A DNA stretch of 64,000 bases, taken from the NCBI RefSeq assembly GCF_947495925.1, contig NZ_CANMAU010000007.1:248001-312000 (forward strand), written 5' to 3'. Made by a program: the position numbers and the translations under genes. Positions 17,395 through 26,503 of the stretch are shown one piece after another (position 1 is the first letter of the stretch; each line of letters opens with the position of its first letter). Source of the stretch: an uncultured Algibacter sp. (GTDB taxonomy: Bacteria > Bacteroidota > Bacteroidia > Flavobacteriales > Flavobacteriaceae). Under the pieces are notes generated by a model. The model worked only from the letters and a program-made list of their open reading frames with translations. It was not told where the DNA came from and searched no databases.

Positions 17395-17437
17395 ATAATA
17401 GTTGATAATATAATTCAAATTTATTATCAACTATTAT
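17395..17437. other. Intercistronic 16-bp inverted repeat
   Basis: The perfect inverted repeat 17395-17410 / 17422-17437 with an 11-nt loop lies in the 88-bp gap between the cycloisomerase stop and the galM start. Read on the - strand it would form an AT-rich RNA hairpin without a following U-run, so it fits an mRNA processing or stabilising element better than a simple terminator. The palindromic core AGTTGAT/ATCAACT could also be a protein site. Confidence 0.55.
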
Positions 17438-17451
17438 AACATTCATTTAGT

Positions 17452-18549
17452 TTATTTATTTTCCTCGTAAGGTGCTAATTTCTCCCAGTCAAATATAACT
17501 CCAACACCAGGGTAATCTGGCGCAACAGCTCTATAATTTTCAACTACCAAAGGTCTAGTAGTATACTCATCAATTGGGAAACTATGCACTTCTAACCAAC
17601 CAGAGTTAGGTTGTGAAGATACTAAACTTACGTGTAATTCTTGCATACCATGTGAGCATGCAGGAATTCCGTGTTTATCTGCCATTCTTGCTGCTGCTAA
17701 CCAGCCTGTTACACCACCACAGTTAGAAGCATCTGGTTGCACAAACGATAACTTTGCTTGGTCGAAAGCATATTCAAATTCATGAATAGTGTGTAAATTT
17801 TCTCCCATGGCTAATGGGAAACCTGTAGCATCTGCAATTTCTCCAAAACCTTTGTAGTTATCCGGAATAATAGGTTCTTCGAACCAAGTAATATTATACT
17901 GTTTGAAACCTTCAATGGCTTTAATGGCTTTTTCAATGGTCATTGAATAGTTGGCATCCACCATAAACGTCACATCTGGACCAATATATTCTCTAACAGC
18001 TTTGATACGCTCTAAATCTTCTTCAAGATTTTCTCTACCAATTTTAATTTTCACGGCATTAAACCCTTTTGCAAGATAACCTTTCATGTTATCCAATAAT
18101 TTTTCAATTGGAAACATTAAATCAATACCACCGCAATAGGCTTTACAGGTGTTTCCTTGTCCACCTGCCATTTTCCATAATGGTTGCCCCGCTTTTTTAC
18201 AACGAATATCCCATAAAGCAATATCGACAGCAGAAATTGCAAAGGATGCAATTCCACCACGACCTACATAATGTACGTGCCATTCTAAAAAGTCGTAAAT
18301 GCCTTCAATATCGGTTCCGTCTTTTCCAATTAGTGCATTAGTAAAGTCATGTTCTATCATGGCCTTAATAGAAAAACCACCCTTTCCTCCAGTATAAGTG
18401 TAACCCGTTCCTTCGCTACCATCTTCAAGGGTTATGGTTACTGTAACCAATTCAAAATGGTAGTGATCTCCATGTTTTGCATCAGACATTACTTCAGGTA
18501 ATGGCACTGTAAATAAACGTGTTTTTACACTTGAAATCTTTGTACTCAT
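17452..18549 (-). CDS. 3,6-anhydro-L-galactonate cycloisomerase (enolase superfamily)
   Basis: This 365-residue enzyme of the mandelate-racemase subgroup would convert 3,6-anhydrogalactonate to 2-keto-3-deoxygalactonate (EC 5.5.1.25). Catalytic Lys167/Lys169 (VKIKIG), metal ligands Asp198, Glu224 and Glu250, and His300 in CSHGMQELH are all present. The N-terminal stretch [13 protein letters not shown] and the [11 protein letters not shown] loop closely resemble the Vibrio enzyme as I recall it, which sets it apart from rhamnonate or galactonate dehydratases. Its start overlaps the stop of the aldehyde dehydrogenase gene by one base, so the two steps are translationally linked. Carrageenan degraders use a related enzyme on the D-isomer; GH50 and GH117 nearby favour the L-isomer. 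Confidence 0.92.
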   Translation of the reverse strand: MSTKISSVKTRLFTVPLPEVMSDAKHGDHYHFELVTVTITLEDGSEGTGYTYTGGKGGFSIKAMIEHDFTNALIGKDGTDIEGIYDFLEWHVHYVGRGGIASFAISAVDIALWDIRCKKAGQPLWKMAGGQGNTCKAYCGGIDLMFPIEKLLDNMKGYLAKGFNAVKIKIGRENLEEDLERIKAVREYIGPDVTFMVDANYSMTIEKAIKAIEGFKQYNITWFEEPIIPDNYKGFGEIADATGFPLAMGENLHTIHEFEYAFDQAKLSFVQPDASNCGGVTGWLAAARMADKHGIPACSHGMQELHVSLVSSQPNSGWLEVHSFPIDEYTTRPLVVENYRAVAPDYPGVGVIFDWEKLAPYEENK

Positions 18550-20009
18550 TACTTTTTTGGGTTATGTCTTACGTAGAATGTTTTCTTCTCTAAATATTGC
18601 TCGAAACCATATTTTCCATCTTCTCCACCAGAACCTGATAATTTGTACCCGTTGTGGAAACCTTGGTGTTGTTCTCCATGACCTCTATTTACATAGATTT
18701 CGCCATATTCCAACTCATCATTACATTTCATTATCGTATTCATATCATTTGTGAACACCATAGCAGCCAACCCATATTCACAATCGTTTGCATATTCAAC
18801 CACTTCATCAAATGTTTTGAATTTTAAAACAGGTAAAATTGGACCAAATGCCTCTTCGTGAACGATTGTCATATCTTGAGTAACATTAGTTAGTACCGTT
18901 GGCTCAAACCAATAGCCGTTTTCAAATTGTTTCCCTTCTGGACGTTTTCCTCCAGTAGCAAGTGTAGCACCTTCTTCAAGACTAACAGCAACTAAATGTT
19001 CCATGTGTTTTAACTCGGAAGCATTTACTTTTGGCCCCATATCGGTATCTTCTAACATAGGATCTCCAACTTTAATACCTTTGGTAGCAGCTATAAATTT
19101 CTCCATGAATACATCATAAATATCTTCATGCACGTACATACGTTCGTTACAAGTACAAACTTGCCCACAATTATCAAAACGAGAATGTAATGCAGATTCT
19201 ACAGCTGCATCAATATCAGCGTCTTCAAAAACAATAAAAGGGGCTTTTCCTCCTAGTTCTAATTGTACATGTGTTAAGTTTTGGGCAGCATTTCTTGCTA
19301 TTTGTTGACCTACAGGCGTCGATCCTGTCATGGTCACCATTTTACATAAAGGGCTTTCCACTAAGGCGTTACCCATAGCACGTCCTGGGCCGGTTAAAAT
19401 ATTAATTACACCTTTAGGAATACCAACTTTATTAGCAAGGTTTCCTAGCTCAAGTGTAGATATTGGTGTTTCAGATGTTGGTTTAATTACAATTGAATTT
19501 CCAGCAACTAAAGCTGGACCTAATTTACGTCCTGCTAAGGCCAATGGGAAATTCCAAGCCGTAATAGCTACCACAACTCCTCGAGGTACTTTTTGAATCC
19601 AAATTTGTTCGTTTGGATTATCAGAAGGAATAATATCTCCTTCAATTCTTCTTGCACCTTCAGCTGCATATCTTATAAATGAGGCTGTAACAGCAACCTC
19701 AAAACGAGCTACTTTTAATAGTTTACCTTGTTCTTTCGTTAATAATACAGCTAGATGCTCGGTATTGGCTTCAATTTCATCAGCTAATTTATATAACAAA
19801 TCAGCACGTTCACGAGCTGGTAATTTTTTCCATTCTTTTTGTGCTTTATCTGCATGTTCTAATGTTTCTAAAGCTTCTTCAGCTGTTCCATTTTGAACAC
19901 GAGCAACAACCTCTTCTGTTGAAGGGCTAATAATATCAATAGTTTCTCCTGAAGTTGATGTTCTCCATTCACCATTAATAAACAATTTGTAATCTTTAAT
20001 TTCTGCCAT
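18549..20009 (-). CDS. 3,6-anhydro-L-galactose dehydrogenase (aldehyde dehydrogenase family)
   Basis: This 486-residue NAD(P)-dependent aldehyde dehydrogenase is close to the AldA (lactaldehyde dehydrogenase) branch. Catalytic Cys285 (CGQVCTC), Glu251 (LELGGKAP), Asn153 (AWNFPLA) and Lys176 (VIKPTSE) are present. In agar degraders this branch oxidises 3,6-anhydro-L-galactose to 3,6-anhydro-L-galactonate (EC 1.2.1.92). The one-base overlap with the cycloisomerase gene, which would use the product, makes that role likely here. Lactaldehyde oxidation is the main alternative from homology alone. No signal peptide; cytoplasmic. Confidence 0.9.
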   Translation of the reverse strand: MAEIKDYKLFINGEWRTSTSGETIDIISPSTEEVVARVQNGTAEEALETLEHADKAQKEWKKLPARERADLLYKLADEIEANTEHLAVLLTKEQGKLLKVARFEVAVTASFIRYAAEGARRIEGDIIPSDNPNEQIWIQKVPRGVVVAITAWNFPLALAGRKLGPALVAGNSIVIKPTSETPISTLELGNLANKVGIPKGVINILTGPGRAMGNALVESPLCKMVTMTGSTPVGQQIARNAAQNLTHVQLELGGKAPFIVFEDADIDAAVESALHSRFDNCGQVCTCNERMYVHEDIYDVFMEKFIAATKGIKVGDPMLEDTDMGPKVNASELKHMEHLVAVSLEEGATLATGGKRPEGKQFENGYWFEPTVLTNVTQDMTIVHEEAFGPILPVLKFKTFDEVVEYANDCEYGLAAMVFTNDMNTIMKCNDELEYGEIYVNRGHGEQHQGFHNGYKLSGSGGEDGKYGFEQYLEKKTFYVRHNPKK

Positions 20010-20019
20010 AATTTTTTAG

Positions 20020-21447
20020 TTAATTATTAATTTTTGGTTTTCTGTATTTATCCATTCTGGATGCCGCTTTGCCTTCGTATAGCCTTTTTAATTGCCAAAG
20101 TGGTCTTTCTAATGTTAATTCCCAATCGAATAACATGCTGTATAATTCTTTTACTTTGTCAGGATATATTGAAGCTAAATCGTTTGCCTCAGAGATATCT
20201 TCTTCTAGATTATATAACTCTGCCGGTCTGTCTGGAAAACGAATTAGTTTATAATTAAAATGTCTAATAGCTGCTCTTGATTCCTTTTTCCAATATAAAG
20301 TTTCATGAGGTAGTCCTTTGTTGGTATTGGTAATAAAAGGTATTAAATTCACACCATCTAAGTCTTTAATGTTTTCTTGTTTTCCGTCTGCAACAGATAG
20401 AAATGTTGGTAATAAGTCTAAAGTAGAAATAGGCTTGTTGAAAGTAGTGTTCTTATCAAGTTTACCTTGCCATGACATTAAAAAAGGTATACGAATACCT
20501 CCTTCTAAATGATTAGCTTTTGTTCCGCTAAGCGGAAAATTACTTGAAGCGTTAGAATCGGAGGGACCACCATTATCATTTGCAAAAACAATAAGAGTGT
20601 TTTTTTCTAGACCTAAATCTTTTATTTTGTTTAATACATGTCCGCAAGCTCGGTCTAAAACAATAGTCATTGCAGCTAAAGTACGGCGCTTACCAGTAAG
20701 ATGCTTAGGTACTTTTTTTAAATCGTCTGCTCTAGCTTCCATAGGCGTGTGTACGGCATTAAATGAAAGAAAAACAAAGAATTGGTTATTTTTATTTCGC
20801 TCTATAAATTTTACTGTTTCTTTAGCTAAAGCATCTGTTAGATAGATATCACTTTCTTTAAAATTTTTAAAATTACGTTCTAGTTTTTTAGAAGTTTTAT
20901 TCTTTTGTTCTTCGTCCGTATATTCGAAATAACTTCTTGCGCCACCTCTAAAACCATAAAACTCATCAAAACCTCTTTTTATTGGGTGATATCGATCTGC
21001 ATTACCCATGTGCCATTTTCCAAAAAGCGCTGTTTTATAACCTAGTTTTTTAAGGTATTGTGCTACTGTAGTTTGGTCTAAGGGTAAACCCATTTCATCA
21101 CCTAATAAACCAGAAGAACTCATATATCCAGGGACATTATTTTCTTCAAAACCAAATTTTTGTTGATATTTTCCTGTTAAAATACCTGCTCTAGAAGGCC
21201 CACAAACAGCTGCTGACACGTAGGCTTGTGTAAACTTAACTCCACTTTTTGCTAAAGCATCTAAATGGGGTGTTTTAAAATCTTTGCTTCCTTGAAAACC
21301 AAAATCCGCATAACCAGCATCATCAGACAAAATAAAAACAATGTTTGGTTTAGATTGAGCCTGAATATTACTAATAGTTATAACTACAATCATTATAAAA
21401 AACAATGATTGTAGTTTCTTAATTTTTTTTGATTTTCTAAAGTTCAC
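20020..21447 (-). CDS. Secreted formylglycine-dependent sulfatase (S1 family)
   Basis: This 475-residue type I sulfatase has a signal peptide ending near IQAQ (residue 30). The sequence [13 protein letters not shown] holds the C-x-P-S-R motif; Cys82 would be oxidised to formylglycine by a maturase not encoded in the window. Metal-binding Asp-Asp ([10 protein letters not shown], 41-50) and the central GKWHMG motif are present. It lies inside the AHG cluster between the aldehyde dehydrogenase and the KduD-like gene, so it probably removes sulfate from agar or porphyran oligosaccharides. The position of the sulfate cannot be read from the sequence. Confidence 0.9.
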   Translation of the reverse strand: MNFRKSKKIKKLQSLFFIMIVVITISNIQAQSKPNIVFILSDDAGYADFGFQGSKDFKTPHLDALAKSGVKFTQAYVSAAVCGPSRAGILTGKYQQKFGFEENNVPGYMSSSGLLGDEMGLPLDQTTVAQYLKKLGYKTALFGKWHMGNADRYHPIKRGFDEFYGFRGGARSYFEYTDEEQKNKTSKKLERNFKNFKESDIYLTDALAKETVKFIERNKNNQFFVFLSFNAVHTPMEARADDLKKVPKHLTGKRRTLAAMTIVLDRACGHVLNKIKDLGLEKNTLIVFANDNGGPSDSNASSNFPLSGTKANHLEGGIRIPFLMSWQGKLDKNTTFNKPISTLDLLPTFLSVADGKQENIKDLDGVNLIPFITNTNKGLPHETLYWKKESRAAIRHFNYKLIRFPDRPAELYNLEEDISEANDLASIYPDKVKELYSMLFDWELTLERPLWQLKRLYEGKAASRMDKYRKPKINN

Positions 21448-21465
21448 CTTTTATTAAATGATAAA

Positions 21466-22236
21466 CTATCTTCCCATCCAACCACCGTCAACAAGAACGA
21501 TAGATCCATTCATATATCCTGCGGCATCGGATGCTAAAAACACAGTTGGTCCAGCAAAATCAGTCGCTTTACCCCAACGACCTGCAGGGATACGCGAAAG
21601 AATAGATTCTGAACGCACAGGGTCATTTCTTAACGCTTCAGTATTATCGGTAGCAATGTAACCCGGCGCAATAGCATTTACGTTAACGCCTTTTCCTGCC
21701 CATTCGTTAGCAAATGCCATAGTCATTTGACCAATAGCTCCTTTTGAAGCGGCGTATCCAGGAACTGTAATACCTCCTTGGAATGTTAGTAGAGATGCTG
21801 TGAAAATTATTTTTCCCGATTCTCTCTTTACCATTTCTTTCCCGATTTCTCTAGTTAAGATAAATTGAGCATTTTGGTTCACTTCAATAACTTTATCCCA
21901 CATTTCATCAGGATGTTCAACAGCAGGAGCTCTTAAAATAGTACCTGCATTATTAACCAAAATATCTATTTTCGGATGATCAGCTTTTACAGTTTCAATA
22001 AACTTGTAAAGTGATTTTCTATCTGAAAAATCACATTGGTAAGCACTGAAATTTTTTCCAACTGCCTGTACTTCTTTTTCAACAGCACTACCACTTAATT
22101 CTAATGATGCCGACACACCAATAATGTTTGCTCCGGCCTCGGCTAAACCAACAGCCATTGCTTTTCCAATTCCACGTTTACAACCCGTTACTAAAGCTGT
22201 TTTTCCTTCTAAACTAAATGTGTTTAAAATACTCAT
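21466..22236 (-). CDS. KduD-like SDR, putative 2,5-diketo-3-deoxygalactonate C5-reductase
   Basis: This 256-residue classical SDR has cofactor motif TGCKRGIG (17-24), NNAG (95-98) and catalytic Ser148, Tyr161 and Lys165. It closely resembles KduD along its length, including the LLTFQGGITVPGYAASKGA region and the C-terminal VDGGWMGR. KduD interconverts 2,5-diketo-3-deoxygluconate and KDG. In the known AHG pathway of agar degraders, 2-keto-3-deoxy-L-galactonate is oxidised at C5 and the diketo acid is then reduced to KDG. This gene and the adjoining zinc dehydrogenase form a natural pair for those steps. Which of the two oxidises and which reduces is inferred from the KduD likeness. Confidence 0.85.
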   Translation of the reverse strand: MSILNTFSLEGKTALVTGCKRGIGKAMAVGLAEAGANIIGVSASLELSGSAVEKEVQAVGKNFSAYQCDFSDRKSLYKFIETVKADHPKIDILVNNAGTILRAPAVEHPDEMWDKVIEVNQNAQFILTREIGKEMVKRESGKIIFTASLLTFQGGITVPGYAASKGAIGQMTMAFANEWAGKGVNVNAIAPGYIATDNTEALRNDPVRSESILSRIPAGRWGKATDFAGPTVFLASDAAGYMNGSIVLVDGGWMGR

Positions 22237-22261
22237 TTTATTTTGTTTTTCTATTTATAAA

Positions 22262-23278
22262 TTATGCTTGACAATCCATTAATACCTTTAAGCCATCAGG
22301 ATTATTGTCAATGTTTTCAAACACCTGTTGAATATTGCTTAGAGGTTGTACATCTGTAATCATATCTTCAAAAGGCAACTTGTTTTCAGTAATTAGATTA
22401 ATTGATTTTTCATAATCTTCTCTTTCATATACTCTAGCTCCAATTAATTTTAATTCTTTCCAAAAGAATTTAAACAAGTCAATTGGTTTTTTCTCACCAT
22501 GAATGGCAACCATTAAAATTCTTCCTCTAATCCCTGCCACTTCGGTCATGACGTCTAGGGCAGGCTGTACACCAGCTACTTCAAAAACAACGTCCGCTTT
22601 TCTACCTTCAGTTTTTCCGTGAACATATTCAACTAAATCAACCTCTATAGGACTAACAGCGTCAAAACCTAACTCTTTAGCTTTTGCAATACGTGCAGGG
22701 TTTACTTCGGAAATAATAACTTGAGCACCTACCTCTTTAGCCACCATAGCGACAAGTAAACCTATTGGTCCGCCACCTAACACAACGGCTGTTTCTCCTT
22801 CAATAAGCCCACTAAGACGTACGTCATGAGTTGCAACAGATAAAGGTTCAATAAGCGCTGCCAATTTGAGATCTGTGTTTTCCTTTAATTTGTGCAATGT
22901 AAAGGCAGGAACATTCCAATATTGTTGCATGGATCCAGGGCTATCAATTCCTATAAAGTTTAATTCTTCACAGATATGATTAAACCCTTTGTCAGAAGGT
23001 TTTGCTTTAGAATCATCAAGCGGACGTACCACAACTTTGTCTCCAATTGAAAAACCAGAAACTCCTGATCCAACTGCATCAATGATTCCTGACATTTCAT
23101 GCCCTATAGTTTGAGGCATATCTACTCTTTTGTCCATCATACCATGATAGATGTGAACATCTGTACCGCATACTCCCGAAAAAGCTACCTTAATTCGTAC
23201 CTCACCTGAAGCTGGTTCTGTTACTTCTCTTTCTACTACGCTGAAGGTTTTATTACCTTCATATTGTGTTGCTCTCAT
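22262..23278 (-). CDS. Zinc-dependent alcohol dehydrogenase, putative 2-keto-3-deoxy-L-galactonate 5-dehydrogenase
   Basis: This 338-residue medium-chain dehydrogenase has catalytic-zinc residues Cys37 (GVCGTD), His60-Glu61 (IGHEMSG) and Glu144, and NAD-binding motif GGGPIG (168-173). The four-cysteine structural zinc lobe is missing: only one Cys remains near residue 103, so that site has been lost. It is the first gene after the likely promoter of the AHG cluster and 25 nt before the KduD-like gene. The inferred reaction is oxidation of 2-keto-3-deoxy-L-galactonate at C5 (EC 1.1.1.389). Threonine or sorbitol dehydrogenase activity would be the default guess without the context. Confidence 0.82.
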   Translation of the reverse strand: MRATQYEGNKTFSVVEREVTEPASGEVRIKVAFSGVCGTDVHIYHGMMDKRVDMPQTIGHEMSGIIDAVGSGVSGFSIGDKVVVRPLDDSKAKPSDKGFNHICEELNFIGIDSPGSMQQYWNVPAFTLHKLKENTDLKLAALIEPLSVATHDVRLSGLIEGETAVVLGGGPIGLLVAMVAKEVGAQVIISEVNPARIAKAKELGFDAVSPIEVDLVEYVHGKTEGRKADVVFEVAGVQPALDVMTEVAGIRGRILMVAIHGEKKPIDLFKFFWKELKLIGARVYEREDYEKSINLITENKLPFEDMITDVQPLSNIQQVFENIDNNPDGLKVLMDCQA

Positions 23279-23307
23279 TTTATATTAATTTAGTTCAAAT
23301 GATAAAC

Positions 23308-23332
23308 TTGTTTCTTATTTGAAACAAATATA
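23308..23332 (-). promoter_or_regulatory. IclR/KdgR-like operator overlapping a -7 box
   Basis: TTGTTTC-N6-GAAACAA (23308-23314 and 23321-23327) is a perfect 7-bp-arm palindrome, resembling the GAAAC/GTTTC operators of KdgR-type IclR regulators. On the - strand TATATTTG (23332 to 23325) matches the Bacteroidetes -7 consensus TAnnTTTG and overlaps the palindrome. A second nested palindrome is TATTTG-N3-CAAATA (23316-23330). The dehydrogenase start is 30 bp away. A matching -33 box at normal spacing was not found. Confidence 0.6.
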
Positions 23333-23488
23333 CAAATTATTTAGACTTATTGTTTTGAAATAGTAATTATTTTATTAACTAATTTTGAGGTGTTTAAATT
23401 GGCTCTTAGCACAAAGGCTTAGAAAAAAATTGACAATTGATTTATGAGCTTTGGATGTATTGCCTAATTTAAAATGATGTAAAAAATA

Positions 23489-24280
23489 TTAAGATTTAAG
23501 ATATCCTAATTTTAATGAAATTTGCAAGGCATATTTGGTAATTATTGCTCCTTTTTTATTGAAGTCTTCGTGAGGTAATCTGCCATGTGGAGCTGTAATC
23601 CATAAAGACGCCACTGGATAGCCATACTCGTTAAAAATAGGGGCTCCAATACAATGAATACCTTGGATGTCTTCACCGTTATCTATAGCAAACCCTTTTT
23701 TCTTTACCTCATTCAATTCTTCTCTAAACGTTTTTTTGGAAGTGATCGTGTTTTTGGTAAATTTTGTAAGTGTTATTTTTTTTATTATTTCATTGGCTTC
23801 TTCGTTCGGTAAATTTGCTAAAATACATTTCCCTCCAACAGAACTATGTAATTTAAATTGTGTACCCTGTTCTACAAAAAGTTTTACAGGGTATGACGAT
23901 GAAACTTGTTCTAAAATAGTGCCTCTGTCTCCAAGTAATATGCCTAGCATCACAGATTCTTTTAGTTCATCCCTTAACGCTCGCATAACATCAATTGATG
24001 ATTCGACAATACTTTGTTCGTTCATCGAGGATATGCCAAGGGTTAGCATTTTTCTTGAGAGCGTTATTTTTTTTGTAGTCTCATTTTTTTGAAGATAGTT
24101 TTTAAAAATGAGTGTGCTAACAATTCTAAATACACTTGATTTTGAAATTGACAACATTTCAATAATCTCAGTTAGCGTTAATCCTGTTTTATGTTTTGCA
24201 AGAAGCTCGATAATTAAAAGTCCGCGCTCAAGATTGGGAACGTTGTAGTTAGATTTTAAATCACTGTTAGTTTTACTCAT
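23489..24280 (-). CDS. IclR-family transcriptional regulator
   Basis: This 263-residue protein has an N-terminal winged helix-turn-helix (about 13-75; LERGLLIIELLAKHKTGLTL opens it) and a C-terminal GAF-like effector domain (about 85-260, with the IQGIHCIGAPIFNEYGYPVA segment). It is transcribed in the same direction as the AHG genes and separated from the dehydrogenase gene by 210 bp holding the palindrome at 23308-23327, which is its most likely target. IclR members often sense sugar acids such as KDG, so AHG-derived acids are plausible effectors. A -7-like TATTTTTG box lies at 24308-24301 in front of its own start. Confidence 0.92.
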   Translation of the reverse strand: MSKTNSDLKSNYNVPNLERGLLIIELLAKHKTGLTLTEIIEMLSISKSSVFRIVSTLIFKNYLQKNETTKKITLSRKMLTLGISSMNEQSIVESSIDVMRALRDELKESVMLGILLGDRGTILEQVSSSYPVKLFVEQGTQFKLHSSVGGKCILANLPNEEANEIIKKITLTKFTKNTITSKKTFREELNEVKKKGFAIDNGEDIQGIHCIGAPIFNEYGYPVASLWITAPHGRLPHEDFNKKGAIITKYALQISLKLGYLKS

Positions 24281-24300
24281 ACCTTTTATCTGAAAGCAAA

Positions 24301-24308
24301 CAAAAATA
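24301..24308 (-). promoter_or_regulatory. -7 box candidate of the IclR gene
   Basis: On the - strand TATTTTTG matches TAnnTTTG exactly and lies 20 nt upstream of the IclR start. No matching TTTG at the right spacing was seen, so the promoter call is weak. Confidence 0.3.
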
Positions 24309-24441
24309 ACATTATTTACTTAACAAGAATGTTTTAAAGTAAAAGTTATAATTATCTTGTGTTGATAATTTTTTTAAAAAATTTCAATTTTTAGTTTAAC
24401 GATTCACTTTTCGGAAAAAAAGGATTGTGATTTCATATAAA

Positions 24442-26115
24442 CTACAATGAATTAATGTAGTCCTCTAAATTTATTTCCCTTGGGAGTTTCATTTTTTTTC
24501 TGATTCTGTGTCTTGATGTATGTACAGACTCTACAGATATGCCTAAAAGTCGAGACATTTCTTTGCTGGACATATTTAATTTAATCAATGCACATATTTT
24601 TTGATCTCCTTGACTTAGGTTGGGGAACTTTTCAAATATTTTATCATAGAAATCCTTATTTACTTCAATGAATCGCAGTTTAAATTCATCCCAAGAATTC
24701 GTGTTATTTACAGAAACAGATTTAAGAATTTTATTTAGTTCGCTTTTTTTGATAGAGGTTTGACTATCCCTGATTTTTGTTTTTAGATTTTTAAGGAATT
24801 CATCTTTTTCTATGAGTTGAAGCGCTGAACTTGCTAATTCTTTATTTTTAAGTTCTAAAAGTTCTCTAGCTTTTTTGATTTCAAGTTCTTTATTTCTTTT
24901 TATTAATTCCTTTTCTGTTTTGTGTCTTGCTCTAAGGTTTCTAATGTAGAAATAGCCTATAATAAGAATAAAAACGACAGATACTAAAAGGATTCTTCTT
25001 TGGAGGATTTTTATCTTATCTTCTTGTTCTAATTGCTTAAGTTGTTGGGCTTGTATTAGTTTTTGTTGTTGTTCTTTTCTTTGTCGATATGAATCTTTAA
25101 TCTCTATAAGTGGTTGGTTGTATGTGCTTCGGCTATCAAAAAACTTAGCGTCTAGTTCTTTGGCTGTTTTTAGACTTAGAAAAGCATTCTTAAAATCATT
25201 TTTGAGTAGGTAGAGTTTAGTGAGTTTTTCGTAAATAAGTGGTGTGAAATCGATATGACTTTTGTACTCCTTCGAAATTTTGAGAGCTTTAAGGTATAGT
25301 GCTTCGCTTTGTTTTAGTTTTGATAAATTTAAGTAAATATCCCCCCAGTATTTGTAAAATAGAACTAAGTAGGAGGGTTGATTTTGTTGAAACCAAGGAA
25401 AAATTTTCTCCATAATCTCTAGGGCTTCTTCATTTTTATTTTGCAAACATAAGATATTAGCATTTTCGAAATCTAAATAAGCCCTTGGTACTACCTCATT
25501 GCTTTTTGAAAAGTATAAATAACTGCTATCCAAATAAGTTTTTGCTAATTCAGGTTTTTCTAAATCTCTATATGTTGAAACTATAGCATAATAATAGGGA
25601 ACAATTCCAGCAGGGTTAATTTGATGATTTTTAGCGAGATTTTTGTGAATCTCTAATGATTTTTTTAAATAATCTAAAGCTTCGTCTTCTCGTTTGTAAT
25701 AGCTATACGTTCTGCCTAGTTTGTTATAAACTACCGATTTTATAGTTTTGTGACTTGTGTTGTCAGTAAGTTGCAGGGCGTTCCATAACACTTCATATGA
25801 GCTAGCGTATTGGGCATTGTTTTCATATACTAGTGATTTTTCAATTAAACTAAGAACAGCGCTTACTGTATCTTGATTTTTCATGTACAGGTCATGACTT
25901 TTTTGAAATAAAATTAAAGAACTATCAGGGCTTTTAAACCTTAATTCCATCCCCTTGTCAAAAACCTTTTTCGCCTTAGTGTAATCGGATATTTTATTTT
26001 GAGCATTTGAAATATCGCTGAAGAAAACAGCGAAAAATATCACTAAATAAAAATATTTAGTTGTGTTATCATGTTTATAGTTTCTGGGAAACAAACTTGA
26101 CTTTTCTGCTATCAT
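24442..26115 (-). CDS. Membrane-bound TPR regulator with C-terminal LuxR-type helix-turn-helix
   Basis: This 557-residue protein has a signal-like hydrophobic N-terminus (about 20-38, ending NAQ), five or more tetratricopeptide-like repeats in the periplasmic half (about 45-340), one transmembrane helix (LLVSVVFILIIGYFYI, about 378-393), a charged coiled coil (400-450) and a LuxR/GerE-like HTH at the end (about 490-545; GDQKICALIKLNMSSKEMSR then LLGISVESVHTSRHRIRKKM). There is no kinase or receiver domain. This layout is common in Bacteroidetes and would carry a periplasmic signal directly to DNA. It is divergent from susC, which makes that operon a likely target. Confidence 0.85.
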   Translation of the reverse strand: MIAEKSSLFPRNYKHDNTTKYFYLVIFFAVFFSDISNAQNKISDYTKAKKVFDKGMELRFKSPDSSLILFQKSHDLYMKNQDTVSAVLSLIEKSLVYENNAQYASSYEVLWNALQLTDNTSHKTIKSVVYNKLGRTYSYYKREDEALDYLKKSLEIHKNLAKNHQINPAGIVPYYYAIVSTYRDLEKPELAKTYLDSSYLYFSKSNEVVPRAYLDFENANILCLQNKNEEALEIMEKIFPWFQQNQPSYLVLFYKYWGDIYLNLSKLKQSEALYLKALKISKEYKSHIDFTPLIYEKLTKLYLLKNDFKNAFLSLKTAKELDAKFFDSRSTYNQPLIEIKDSYRQRKEQQQKLIQAQQLKQLEQEDKIKILQRRILLVSVVFILIIGYFYIRNLRARHKTEKELIKRNKELEIKKARELLELKNKELASSALQLIEKDEFLKNLKTKIRDSQTSIKKSELNKILKSVSVNNTNSWDEFKLRFIEVNKDFYDKIFEKFPNLSQGDQKICALIKLNMSSKEMSRLLGISVESVHTSRHRIRKKMKLPREINLEDYINSL

Positions 26116-26503
26116 TGGGGATGTAATAATTGTTTATGATGTTAAAAACATAAATTTAAGATTTTCAATATTAATATTACTATAAAAAACGCTTCTGTTT
26201 TTAAAGAATTTTTTATATCAAATCTTAGTCAGTTTATAGTGTCTATGTAAATGTCTTTAAATGAATTGATTAGGCTTTGAGAAAGCTAAAAATTCAAAAA
26301 ATAACTTTGTGTTCCGAGTTGGGCTTGATTAAGTAGATATTGCGAAAAAATATAACATTTATTCATCAAGTTCTTATCGAGTAAATTAAATTAATTTGGT
26401 TGGGTATTATGCAGGATGTAAAGTTTATATCAAGTCAAGATTTTAATAAACATTTAACATATTCTTGATATTTGTTAACAAATTATTCTAAACTAATAAA
26501 ATT
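26116..26503. other. Divergent intergenic region between the TPR regulator and susC
   Basis: This is 388 bp of AT-rich sequence with no credible ORF. It must hold the promoters of both divergent genes. GATATTTG (26467-26474), one mismatch from the -7 consensus, lies about 30 bp before susC but lacks a well-placed TTTG. No clear palindrome was found. Confidence 0.4.

Noticed and set aside
20020-21447. Possible assignment of this sulfatase to a carrageenan-specific subfamily
   Set aside because: The sequence alone shows a type I sulfatase; subfamily needs a database comparison, and GH50/GH117 point to agar or porphyran.
23667-24092. 141-codon + strand ORF opposite the IclR gene
   Set aside because: Shadow of the regulator gene on the other strand; no start context or domain.
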